Assembly: GCF_916618955.1 (NCBI RefSeq) | Contig: NZ_OU745390.1 | Coordinates: 496,001-560,000, forward strand | Length of the DNA stretch: 64,000 bases | From: Pseudomonas sp. Marseille-Q3773 | GTDB lineage: Bacteria; Pseudomonadota; Gammaproteobacteria; Pseudomonadales; Pseudomonadaceae | Direction of reading: 5' to 3' | Shown: one piece after another, positions 26,980-35,700 of the stretch | Layout: each line of letters begins with the position of its first letter | Numbering within the stretch: position 1 is the stretch's first letter | Program-made: the position numbers and the translations under genes | The notes under the pieces: model-generated | What the model was told of the DNA's origin: nothing | The model's input: only the letters and a program-made list of their open reading frames with translations | Databases searched by the model: none

Positions 26980-27999
26980 ATGGGGCAGCAGATCAGGCGT
27001 GGTGCCTGGCCATTGGCAACCAGCGCGATGCTGGTACTGGCACTCGGGGTTTGGGCCGAGGTTGCCCAGGCCGCACCGGCCGAGGAATATTCCACCGAAT
27101 CGGCCAAGGCCAGCCAGAGCCTGTTGATCGATGCCGCCCAGGCCGGCAAGCGCCTGGTGGTGGTGGGCGATCGTGGCCACATCCTGTTCTCCGATGACCA
27201 GGGCCGCACCTGGACCCAGGCCCGCGTGCCCACCCGGCAACTGCTGACCGCGGTGTTCTTCCTCGACGACAAGCGCGGCTGGGCCGTCGGCCATGATGCG
27301 CAGGTGCTCGCCAGCAACGACGGCGGTGCCACCTGGAGCAAGCAGTTCGAAGACCTCGCGCGCGAAGCACCCTTGCTCGATGTCGCCTTCCTCGACGCCG
27401 GGCACGGCTTCGCCGTAGGTGCCTATGGCGCCTTGCTGGAAACCACCGACGGCGGCCAGCACTGGCAGGATGTCGCCGAGCGCCTGGACAACCCCGACCA
27501 GTTGCACCTGAACGGCATCGCCCAGGTCCGTGATGCCGGGCTGTTCATTGTCGGCGAGCAGGGCAGCATGTTCCGCTCGGCCGACAACGGCCAGACCTGG
27601 AGCAAGGTCCAGGGCCCCTACGAGGGCTCGCTGTTCGGTGTGATCGGCACGGCCCAGCCACGCACCCTGCTGGCCTACGGCCTGCGCGGCAACCTGTTCC
27701 GCTCCACCGATTTCGGTGACAGCTGGCAACCGATCGAACTCAAGGCCGCACGTGGCAGCCTCGAATTCGGCCTGGCAGGCGCTACGCTTGTCGAGGATGG
27801 CAGCCTGGTCCTGGTCGGCAACGGCGGCAGCGTGCTGCGCAGTACCGACGATGGCCAGACCTTCAGCGTCTACAACCGCGCCGACCGCATTGCCCTGGCC
27901 GGCGTCAGTGGCCTGGCCAATGGCGGCCTGCTGCTGGTCGGGCAGGGCGGGGTGCACCTGGCCACTGCCCAGGGTGCCGACCAGGGGGTGCAGCCATGA
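26980..27999 (+). CDS. YCF48-like secreted beta-propeller protein
   Basis: A 339-residue exported protein. A signal peptide (LATSAMLVLALGVWAEVAQA) precedes a seven-bladed-like repeat region with at least six Asp-box motifs (SDDQGRTW, SNDGGATW, TTDGGQHW, SADNGQTW, STDFGDSW, STDDGQTF). The same fold occurs in YCF48/HCF136 assembly factors. It overlaps the MMPL transporter gene by 4 bp (ATGA), so the two very likely work together at the periplasmic face. In other Pseudomonas loci I recall, this pair sits beside DUF1302 and DUF1329 genes; here those lie at 54-57 kb. The start MGQQIRRGAW follows GGGGGCAG. Confidence 0.9.
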   Translation: MGQQIRRGAWPLATSAMLVLALGVWAEVAQAAPAEEYSTESAKASQSLLIDAAQAGKRLVVVGDRGHILFSDDQGRTWTQARVPTRQLLTAVFFLDDKRGWAVGHDAQVLASNDGGATWSKQFEDLAREAPLLDVAFLDAGHGFAVGAYGALLETTDGGQHWQDVAERLDNPDQLHLNGIAQVRDAGLFIVGEQGSMFRSADNGQTWSKVQGPYEGSLFGVIGTAQPRTLLAYGLRGNLFRSTDFGDSWQPIELKAARGSLEFGLAGATLVEDGSLVLVGNGGSVLRSTDDGQTFSVYNRADRIALAGVSGLANGGLLLVGQGGVHLATAQGADQGVQP

Positions 28000-30395
28000 C
28001 CAGCAGGGAGAGCATCACCATGCATGCGCATCACCCGGACAAGGCCACGCTGCTGGAACGCCTGATCTTCAATAACCGCCCGGTGGTCATCGCCCTGTGC
28101 CTGCTGGTCAGCATCTTCCTGTTCTGGCAGGCCACGCAGATTCGCCCGTCCACCAGCTTCGAGAAGATGATCCCGTTGCAGCACCCGTTCATCGAACAGA
28201 TGATGGCGCACCGCAACGACCTGGCCAACCTGGGCAACACCGTGCGCATCTCGGTCGAGGCGGTCAATGGCGACATCTTCGACAAGGACTACATGGAGAC
28301 CTTGCGCCAGGTCCATGACGAGGTGTTCTACATCCCCGGTGTCGACCGTGCCGGGCTGAAGTCGCTGTGGAGCCCCAGCGTGCGCTGGAGCGAGGTGACC
28401 GAAGAAGGCTTTTCCGGGGGCGAGGTCATACCCAACACCTACAACGGCTCCCAGGACAGCCTCGACACCTTGCGCGACAACGTGCTCAAGTCGGGCCAGG
28501 TGGGGCGCCTGGTGGGTAACAACTTCAAGTCCAGCATCGTCGACGTGCCGCTGCTGGAGAGCTACCCCGACCCGCAGGACCCGGGCAAACAGGTGAAGCT
28601 GGACTACCAGCAGTTCTCGCACCAGCTGGAAGAGAAGATCCGCGACAAGTTCCAGGCGCAGAACCCCAACGTCAAGGTGCATATCATCGGTTTCGCCAAG
28701 AAGGTCGGCGACCTGATCGACGGCCTGGTGATGGTGGCGATGTTCTTCGGCGTCGCCCTGGCAATCACCTGGGTACTGTTGTACTGGTTCACCTGGTGCA
28801 TCCGCAGCACCATCGCCGTGCTCATCACCACCCTGGTGGCGGTGGTCTGGCAGCTGGGCCTGATGCATGCGGTGGGCTTCGGCCTGGACCCTTACTCGAT
28901 GCTGGTGCCGTTCCTGATCTTCGCCATCGGTATTTCCCACGGGGTGCAGAAGATCAATGGCATCGCCCTGCAGTCCAGCGACGCCGACAACGCCCTCACC
29001 GCGGCGCGGCGCACCTTCCGCCAGTTGTTCCTGCCGGGGATGATCGCCATCCTCGCCGATGCGGTAGGCTTCATCACCTTGCTGATCATCGACATCGGCG
29101 TGATTCGTGAACTGGCCATCGGCGCGTCCATCGGCGTGGCGGTGATCGTGTTCACCAACCTGATCCTGTTGCCGGTGGCCATTTCCTACGTCGGCATCAG
29201 CAACAAGGCCGTCGCGCGCAGCAAGCAGGACGCTACCCGCGAGCATCCGTTCTGGCGCCTGCTGTCGAACTTCGCCAGTGCCAAGGTGGCGCCGGTGTCC
29301 GTGGCGCTGGCCCTGATCGCCTTTGCCGGAGGCCTGTGGTACAGCCAGAACCTGAAGATCGGCGACCTCGACCAGGGCGCACCGGAACTGCGCCCCGACT
29401 CGCGCTACAACCAGGACAACAACTTCATCATCAGCAACTACTCGACCAGTTCCGATGTGCTGGTGATCATGGTCAAGACGCCGCCGGAACAATGTTCGAT
29501 CCACTCGACCATGGCGCCGATCGACGAGCTGATGTGGACCATGCAGAACACCCCGGGCGTGCAATCGGCGATTTCCCTGGTGACCGTGTCCAAGCAGGTG
29601 ATCAAGGGCATGAACGAGGGCAGCCTGAAATGGGAGACCCTGTCGCGCAACCCGGACATCCTCAACAACTCCATCGCCCGCGCCGATGGCCTGTACAACG
29701 GTGATTGCTCGCTGGCCCCGGTGCTGGTGTTCCTCAACGACCACAAGGCCGAGACCCTGGAGCGGGTTACTGCCGTGGCCAAGGCGTTTGCCGACAGCCA
29801 CAACAAGGAAGGCCTGCAGTTCCTGCTGGCGGCGGGCAACGCCGGGATCGAGGCGGCAACCAATGAAGTGATCAAGTCGGCCGAACTGACCATCCTGATC
29901 ATGGTGTACATCTGCGTGGCGGTGATGTGCCTGATCACCTTCCGCTCGTTCGCCGCCACCCTGTGCATCGTCCTGCCGCTGGTGCTGACCTCGGTGCTGG
30001 GCAACGCGCTGATGGCCTACATGGGCATCGGCGTCAAGGTGGCGACCCTGCCGGTGGTGGCACTGGGCGTGGGCATTGGCGTGGACTATGGCATCTACAT
30101 CTACAGCCGGCTGGAGAGCTTCCTGCGCGCGGGGCTGCCGTTGCAGGAAGCCTATTACGAGACGTTGCGCTCGACCGGCAAGGCGGTGCTGTTCACCGGG
30201 TTGTGCCTGGCGATCGGCGTGTGCACCTGGATCTTCTCGGCGATCAAGTTCCAGGCCGACATGGGCCTGATGCTGACCTTCATGTTGCTGTGGAACATGT
30301 TTGGTGCGCTGTGGCTGCTGCCGGCCCTGGCCAGGTTCCTGATCAAACCGGAGAAGATGGTGGGCAAGGAGGGCGGCTCGATCTTCGCCCATTGA
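27996..30395 (+). CDS. RND/MMPL-family transporter
   Basis: A 799-residue inner-membrane protein with the two-repeat RND layout: one helix near residues 29-47, a large periplasmic loop, five helices (about 230-400), another helix and loop, and a final five-helix block. The second repeat's core helix reads VVALGVGIGVDYGIYIYSRLES, the MMPL signature, and the first reads VPFLIFAIGISHGVQKINGIAL. The start at 27996 overlaps the YCF48-like gene; an alternative ATG at 28020 has the better Shine-Dalgarno (GGGAG). Relatives are linked to export or movement of hydrophobic molecules, but the cargo is unknown. Confidence 0.93.
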   Translation: MTSRESITMHAHHPDKATLLERLIFNNRPVVIALCLLVSIFLFWQATQIRPSTSFEKMIPLQHPFIEQMMAHRNDLANLGNTVRISVEAVNGDIFDKDYMETLRQVHDEVFYIPGVDRAGLKSLWSPSVRWSEVTEEGFSGGEVIPNTYNGSQDSLDTLRDNVLKSGQVGRLVGNNFKSSIVDVPLLESYPDPQDPGKQVKLDYQQFSHQLEEKIRDKFQAQNPNVKVHIIGFAKKVGDLIDGLVMVAMFFGVALAITWVLLYWFTWCIRSTIAVLITTLVAVVWQLGLMHAVGFGLDPYSMLVPFLIFAIGISHGVQKINGIALQSSDADNALTAARRTFRQLFLPGMIAILADAVGFITLLIIDIGVIRELAIGASIGVAVIVFTNLILLPVAISYVGISNKAVARSKQDATREHPFWRLLSNFASAKVAPVSVALALIAFAGGLWYSQNLKIGDLDQGAPELRPDSRYNQDNNFIISNYSTSSDVLVIMVKTPPEQCSIHSTMAPIDELMWTMQNTPGVQSAISLVTVSKQVIKGMNEGSLKWETLSRNPDILNNSIARADGLYNGDCSLAPVLVFLNDHKAETLERVTAVAKAFADSHNKEGLQFLLAAGNAGIEAATNEVIKSAELTILIMVYICVAVMCLITFRSFAATLCIVLPLVLTSVLGNALMAYMGIGVKVATLPVVALGVGIGVDYGIYIYSRLESFLRAGLPLQEAYYETLRSTGKAVLFTGLCLAIGVCTWIFSAIKFQADMGLMLTFMLLWNMFGALWLLPALARFLIKPEKMVGKEGGSIFAH

Positions 30396-30401
30396 ACAGC
30401 G

Positions 30402-30418
30402 GGGCCGCTTTGCGGCCC
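30402..30418. terminator. Hairpin after the MMPL transporter gene
   Basis: GGGCCGC-TTT-GCGGCCC is a perfect 7-bp stem 7 bases after the stop. It lacks a T-tract (CAAGGGTT follows), so the termination call is tentative. Confidence 0.45.
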
Positions 30419-30424
30419 AAGGGT

Positions 30425-30430
30425 TATAAT
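30425..30430 (+). promoter_or_regulatory. Consensus -10 element before the DUF5629 gene
   Basis: An exact TATAAT lies 28 bp before the ATG at 30458. No good -35 is visible because the expected position falls in the preceding hairpin, so the promoter strength is uncertain. Confidence 0.4.
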
Positions 30431-30457
30431 GCCGGCACATCCCTCACAGGTAACCCC

Positions 30458-30748
30458 ATGTCCCCCCTCGCCACCGCCCTGCAGTCCTGCGACATGCTCC
30501 TGATCGACGGCCTGCATGCCTTCGATTTCACCGCCGACGCGTCCGGCCTCACCGTCGAGTGCATGGACGGCCGCCAGTTGCGCCGCTGGGTGTTCAGCGC
30601 CGAACAGGTCGCCGCTGCTGTCGCCATCGGTGACGAATGGCAACTCGACGATGCCCACGGCGCACATCGACTAGTCTGTATGAGTGCCTTTCGCGCCCCG
30701 GATGATGATGACAATGACCCGGATCTGGACGAGCCTGCTGGCCACTAG
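30458..30748 (+). CDS. DUF5629 family protein
   Basis: A 96-residue acidic protein. The core (LQSCDMLLIDGLHAFDFTAD, VECMDGRQLRRWVFSAEQVAAA) matches a small Pseudomonas family of unknown function. It ends in an Asp-rich tail (APDDDDNDPDLDEP). The last 40-odd bases also encode the start of the lactonase in another frame, so the acidic tail and the lactonase signal peptide share DNA. No signal peptide. Confidence 0.85.
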   Translation: MSPLATALQSCDMLLIDGLHAFDFTADASGLTVECMDGRQLRRWVFSAEQVAAAVAIGDEWQLDDAHGAHRLVCMSAFRAPDDDDNDPDLDEPAGH

Positions 30749-31844
30749 CCTGATGAGCCTGAGCCTCAATTCCCCTGCCGCCACCTTGCTGGTGGGCAGT
30801 TACACCGACGGTGCCAGCCAGGGCATCTACCGTTATCGCTTCGACAGCAAGGCCGGCCACATCGACCCCACGCCGCTGCAAGTGGTGAAAAGCGTCAGTC
30901 CGTCGTGGCTGGTGCTATCGGCCGACCAGCGTCAGCTGTTCGCGGTCAATGAGACCCCGAATGGCCAGGTCAGCAGTTTCAGCGTCAGCGCCAAGGGTGA
31001 GATCAAGCCGCTCAACCAAGTGGCCAGCCAGGGTGACGAACCGACCCATGCCAGCCTCAGTCGCGACCAGCGTTACCTGTTCGTGGCCAACTATGCGGTC
31101 AAGCCCGACCCCGGCAGCAGCCTGGTGGTGATCCCGGTGGCCAGGGACGGCAAGCTCAAGCCGGTGGTGCAACATGGCCGGCACCAGGCCAGCGGCGTAA
31201 ACCCCGAGCGCCAGGCCAGTGCCCACGTGCATTCGCTGGTGCTGTCACCCGACGGTCGGCACCTTTACGCCAGCGACCTGGGCGCCGACAAGGTGTTCAT
31301 CTACCGCTACGACGGCGCCAGCGCCGACCACCCGTTGACACCGGCGATCCCGGCGTCAGTGGCCCTGCCACCGGGTAGCGGGCCGCGCCACCTGTTGTTC
31401 GACGCCAAGGGCCGGCATGCCTACCTGACGCTGGAGATGAGTGCCGAGGTGGTGATGTTCGAGGTGCAGGACGGCAACCTGGTCGAACGCCAGCGCCTGC
31501 CCTTGGCCGAGCGCCAGGAGGCGGCGGCGAAAGCGGCCGGTGGCTTGCACCTGTCGGCGGACGGGCGCTTCCTGTATGTGAGCAACCGTGGCACGAGCAA
31601 CGAGATCGTCGCCTTCAGCGTGGGCAAGCAGGACGGCCAGCTGACGCTGCTGCAGCGCCGCTCGGTGGAGGGTGATCATCCCCGGGAATTCGCCCTCGAT
31701 CCGAGTGACAACTTCCTGCTGGTGGCCAACCAGAAGAGCAACCAGATCGTGGTGATACGCCGCGACCCGCGCAGCGGCAAGCTGGGGGAGACGGTGCAGA
31801 CCTTGCAGCAGGACGCCCCGTCGGATCTGAAATTCATCGAGTGA
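30702..31844 (+). CDS. Secreted lactonase-family protein (6-phosphogluconolactonase-type beta-propeller)
   Basis: About 380 residues. A signal peptide (TSLLATSLMSLSLNSPAA) precedes a seven-bladed propeller with the family segments LLVGSYTDGASQGIYRYRFD, PSWLVLSADQRQLFAVNE, HVHSLVLSPDGRHLYASDLGADKVFIYRY and GPRHLLFDAKGRHAYLTLE. The fold is that of Pgl-type lactonases, but export to the periplasm argues against a pentose-phosphate role. The start is ambiguous: ATGs at 30702, 30705, 30708 and 30714 all keep the signal peptide, and all overlap the DUF5629 gene. Confidence 0.88.
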   Translation: MMMTMTRIWTSLLATSLMSLSLNSPAATLLVGSYTDGASQGIYRYRFDSKAGHIDPTPLQVVKSVSPSWLVLSADQRQLFAVNETPNGQVSSFSVSAKGEIKPLNQVASQGDEPTHASLSRDQRYLFVANYAVKPDPGSSLVVIPVARDGKLKPVVQHGRHQASGVNPERQASAHVHSLVLSPDGRHLYASDLGADKVFIYRYDGASADHPLTPAIPASVALPPGSGPRHLLFDAKGRHAYLTLEMSAEVVMFEVQDGNLVERQRLPLAERQEAAAKAAGGLHLSADGRFLYVSNRGTSNEIVAFSVGKQDGQLTLLQRRSVEGDHPREFALDPSDNFLLVANQKSNQIVVIRRDPRSGKLGETVQTLQQDAPSDLKFIE

Positions 31845-31966
31845 TATCGATTGCCTTGATAACCGATACTGCCGCAATGAATTTCTGCCGGCGACCGCGG
31901 CGGCGTAAGTTTGACCCAAGGCCCGGATGGGCCACCGTCAAACCACCGCCGTCGAGGTCAACCCAG

Positions 31967-32146
31967 ATGAACTTCAATCTCTTCCCGGTCATTGCCGCAT
32001 CCGCCATTTCCGCTTCGGTCGTCCTGCCGACGCATGCCCATGCCGACAGCCGCGCCAAGGCGTCCGCTACCCACAGCTACACCGAGCAGTACCTGCGCCA
32101 GAGTGCCAACTTCCATGCGGCCCTGAGCGGCAAGCAGCACGCGTGA
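31967..32146 (+). CDS. Small secreted protein of unknown function
   Basis: A 59-residue ORF with a clear signal peptide (MNFNLFPVIAASAISASVVL, cleavage probably after AHA or HADS) and a mature part of about 35 residues rich in Ser, Ala, His and Gln (SYTEQYLRQSANFHAALSG). A GAGG Shine-Dalgarno lies 10 bp before the ATG. It follows the lactonase by 122 bp. I do not recognise the family, and its reality rests on signal-peptide quality and position. Confidence 0.55.
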   Translation: MNFNLFPVIAASAISASVVLPTHAHADSRAKASATHSYTEQYLRQSANFHAALSGKQHA

Positions 32147-32179
32147 ACCTGAATCGCTCCCACAAGCGGTCGTATGAAC

Positions 32180-32779
32180 CTATTTGGCCATGACGGCCTT
32201 GAACAGGTCTGATGCCAACCAGCCCTGCAGCCAGCTCCGCAGCCGCGGATAAGCCGCCTCGGCGAACCACTGCGGTTCGACCCCGGCAAACTGGCGCATC
32301 AGGGGCAGCAGCGCGGCATCGGCAATGCTCGGGTGGTTGGCCAGCAGGTAAGGCCGGCTGGCGAGCAAGGCGTCAAGCTCGGCCAGCCAGGTTTCGGCCT
32401 GTTGCCGGTAATGTACGCGGGAGTACGCCGGATAGCGCTCGGCGTACTTGTACAGGTTCACCTGCGCTTTGAAGGTGCTGTCGTTGCGGGCAATCAGTGA
32501 TTCAGCCTGCTGCGCCGCGGTAGCGTCGGCTTGCAGCTGCCAATCCTGCGGATCATTGCGTGCCAGCGCCCAGCGCATGATGTCCAGGCTCTCTTCCAGC
32601 ACCTCGGTACCGGTATCCAGCACCGGCACCGTGCCCTTGGGCGACAACGCCAGCAGTTCTGCCGGCTTGTTCTTCATCGCCACCTCGCGGATTTCCACCT
32701 CGCAGCCGGCATAGCGCAGGGCCAGGCGCGCACGCATGGTCCACGGGCAGCGGCGGAACGAGTAGAGAATCACCCGCAC
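32180..32779 (-). CDS. Glutathione S-transferase-family protein
   Basis: A 199-residue protein. The thioredoxin-like N-terminal domain has the active-site motif CPWTMRARLAL (Cys11) and the cis-Pro segment GTVPVLDTG, followed by an all-helical C-terminal domain (YLLANHPSIADAALLPLMRQF). The Cys-Pro-x-x active site suggests Omega/Beta-type thiol transfer or deglutathionylation rather than classic conjugation. Its start lies inside the end of sbcC (10-bp overlap), so it is probably co-expressed with the nuclease genes. Confidence 0.93.
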   Translation of the reverse strand: MRVILYSFRRCPWTMRARLALRYAGCEVEIREVAMKNKPAELLALSPKGTVPVLDTGTEVLEESLDIMRWALARNDPQDWQLQADATAAQQAESLIARNDSTFKAQVNLYKYAERYPAYSRVHYRQQAETWLAELDALLASRPYLLANHPSIADAALLPLMRQFAGVEPQWFAEAAYPRLRSWLQGWLASDLFKAVMAK

Positions 32780-35700
32780 ACCTCCACATCGCTAAGGCCG
32801 TTGCCCTGCCGGCGCACCTGGATCTGCACCGGGATGCGCTCGTGCATTTCCTGCACGTGGGAAATCACCGCCACCTTGCGACCCTGGGCCTGCAGGCCGT
32901 CGAGGGCATCCATGGCCAGCTGCAACGATTCCGGGTCGAGGCTACCGAAGCCCTCATCGATGAACAGCGATTCGATGCGCAAGGTACTGGAGGCCATCGA
33001 GGCCAGGCCCAGGGCCAGGGCCAGCGACACCAGGAAGGTTTCCCCGCCCGACAGCGAGTGCACCGAACGCAGCTCGTCGCCCATTTCGGTGTCCAGCACC
33101 AGCAGGCCAAGGGCGCTGCCGCCGCGCTTGAGGCGGTAGCGACGGGCCAGCTGGCGCAGCTGGGCGTTGGCGTGGTGCAGCAACAGGTCGAGGTTGTAGC
33201 CCTGGGCGATCTTGCGGAACACGTCGCCCGAGGCCGAGCCGATCAGGGCGTTCAGGCGGGCCCAGCGCTGCCATTGCTGGTGGGCCTGCTCGATTTCTGC
33301 CGCCAGCGCCTGGTGCGCCTGTTGGCGGCGCTGGTCGTCGGCCTGCTGGGCGCGCAGCTCCGCGCACTGCTGCTCATGCACGGCCAGGCGTTCATGCAAT
33401 TCGGCCAGGGCCTGTTCCAGCGCTTCGGCCGAGGTGTCCACGGCCATCTGCGCCGCGTGTTGCTGCAGGCGCTGTTCACGCTCCTGCAGCAACACGCGGC
33501 CTTGTTCGATGGCTTTTTCGGCGCTTTGCAGGCGCTGGCGCAGTTCATTCACCTGGGCCTCGTCGATGCCCAGCAGGCGATCCAGGCCGGCATCATCGAG
33601 TTCCGGGTGTGCGCTGCGCCATTGCGCGATCTGCGCCTGCAACTGCTGGCGCTCGGCATCCAGTGCCTGCTGCTGGCGGATGTTGGCATTGAGTTCGCTG
33701 GCCAGCTGCACGCCCTGGTTGCGCAGCTCCTGCAGGCGCTGGACAGTGTCCGCTTCAAAGGCACGGGCCTGCTCCAGCGTAGCGTCCATGTGCTGTTGCC
33801 AGGCTTCGGCGCTGGCGTGTTCGCCCAGCAGTTCGCCGAGCGAGGCCTGGGCGTGCTGGCGCTGTGCGTCGAGGGCGGCGAGCTGTTGCTGCAACTGCTG
33901 CTGGGTTTGCAGGCGCGCCTGATGCTGATCGTGCAGCTTGTCCAGCTGGGCCTGACGGGCTTGCTGTTCCTGCTGTTCGTCCTTGCGTTGCTCGAGTAGC
34001 TGCAGGCGCTGGGCAATCTGTTGGTCCAAGGCAAGGAAGGCATTGGCCGGATCGTCGCTGAGGGCCTTGAGAACCTCGTCGGGCAGCACGCTGGCCAGGT
34101 CATTCAGGCTCTGCTGCAGTTGCTGCTCGTCGCTGGCCAGGGCCTGATGCTGGTGCTCGAGGTGGCGCTGGGCCTGCTGTTGCGCCTCGTGGGCGGCCTG
34201 CAGTTGCTGGCTGCGGCGGGCGGCCTCCTTCTGCAAGGCGAGCAGGGCGCTCTGGCGCTGCTCGTCGTGGCCGATTTCCTGCTCCAGGCGCCGCAGCTGT
34301 CCGTCCAGCCAGGCGCTGCGGGCCTTGTCGTCCTGCGGCGCCAGGGCCGGCCAGAGGCTGTGCGCCTGCACCTGGGCCACCTGGGCGTGCAGCTGCTCGC
34401 CCAGTTGCTGCTGTTGCTGCTGATAGTCCTTGAGCTGGGCGTTGACCACGCCCAGCTCGGTGCGTAATTCCACCAGCTTGCTGTTGAAGGTATCGACCTG
34501 CTGCTGTGCGGCGTCTTCTTCGGCCTGGTCATGCCGGCCCAGGCTCTGCAGCAACGCTTCCGGGTGATGGAACGGATGCTCGACGCTGCCGCACACCGGG
34601 CAGGGTTCGCCGCCGCGCAGCTGCTCGCGCAGTGCTTCGACGCTGGTGTTGCGCGCCAGGCGCTGGCGCTCCAGCAACTGCCGGGTGAGGTTGAGCGCCT
34701 GCTCGGCAGCTTGCAGCTCGGCCTTGGCGGCGGTGCCCTCGGTAATCAGTTGCTGGCGCTGCTGCATGGCCTGCTGTTGCCGCTCGCGCACAACCGCCAG
34801 CTGCTCGCGCAGTTCCCGTTCACGGCCATGCAGGCGCGACAGCTCTTCTACGGCACGCTGCTGCTTGCGGTTGTCCTGCAGCATGCCGCCCAGCAGGTCG
34901 ATCTGCTCCGCCAGCGCCTGTGGCTCGGCCTTGGCTTCGCGGAACAGCAGGTCGAAGGCATCGCGCTCGGCCTGCAGGTGCGCGTTGGCCTGGCTGGCCT
35001 GGGCCTGCAGGCCGGGCAGTTCCTCGCGGCCCTTGGCCAGGCGGCCACCGGTCAGCATCACCTGCTTCAATTGCGGCAGATAGGCGTGCCAGGCGTCGGC
35101 CAGGCCTGCCAGGTGCTGGCTGTCGGCGAGGGCGGTGTCGATCTGCGTCAATTGCTGCAGGCTGCGCTGCTGGTGCTCCTCCAGCTGCTGTACTTGCTGC
35201 TGGCCTTCGGTAACCTGCTGGTCGGCCTGCTGGCTGGCGCTGCGCTGTGCCGCCAGCTCCTGATCCAGACGGGCCAGGTTGTCCTGGGCGGCGAACGCCT
35301 GGCGCAGGCGTGGAGCGTTTTCGCCGTGTTGTGTCTGGCTGTCGGCCAGTGCCTGGCGTGCCGCTTGCAGAGCCTGTTCAAGCTCGCCGGTACGGCCCTG
35401 CAGCTCAGCTTGCTGGCGCTGTTGCCCGGCAATTTTCTCCGCCACTGGCGCCAGTTGTGCATCCAGCGTCTGCAAGCGATGGAACTGGTGCCGCTGCGGC
35501 GCCAGGCGCTCCAGACGGACCAGGTCCAGGCGCGGCTCGGCCAGTTGCTGCCAATCCTGTTCGGCAGCCTGCAAGGCACTGCTGGCTTCGGCGTGCTGGG
35601 CCTGCAACTGGCGTTGTTCATTCAGCCAGTTGCGTTGCTGTTCCAACTGGCGCTCGGCAGCCTGGTCGGCCTTGAACTGCTGCTGTGCCAGCTCCAGGCG

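Noticed and set aside
27870..30440. 856-codon minus-strand frame opposite the MMPL transporter
   Set aside because: It is rich in His, Gln, Asp and Arg with no family features, as expected for the antisense of a GC-rich membrane protein gene.
30684..30701. GTG at 30684 as the lactonase start
   Set aside because: It would put six extra residues before the signal peptide; the ATG cluster just downstream is more natural, although no start has a strong Shine-Dalgarno.
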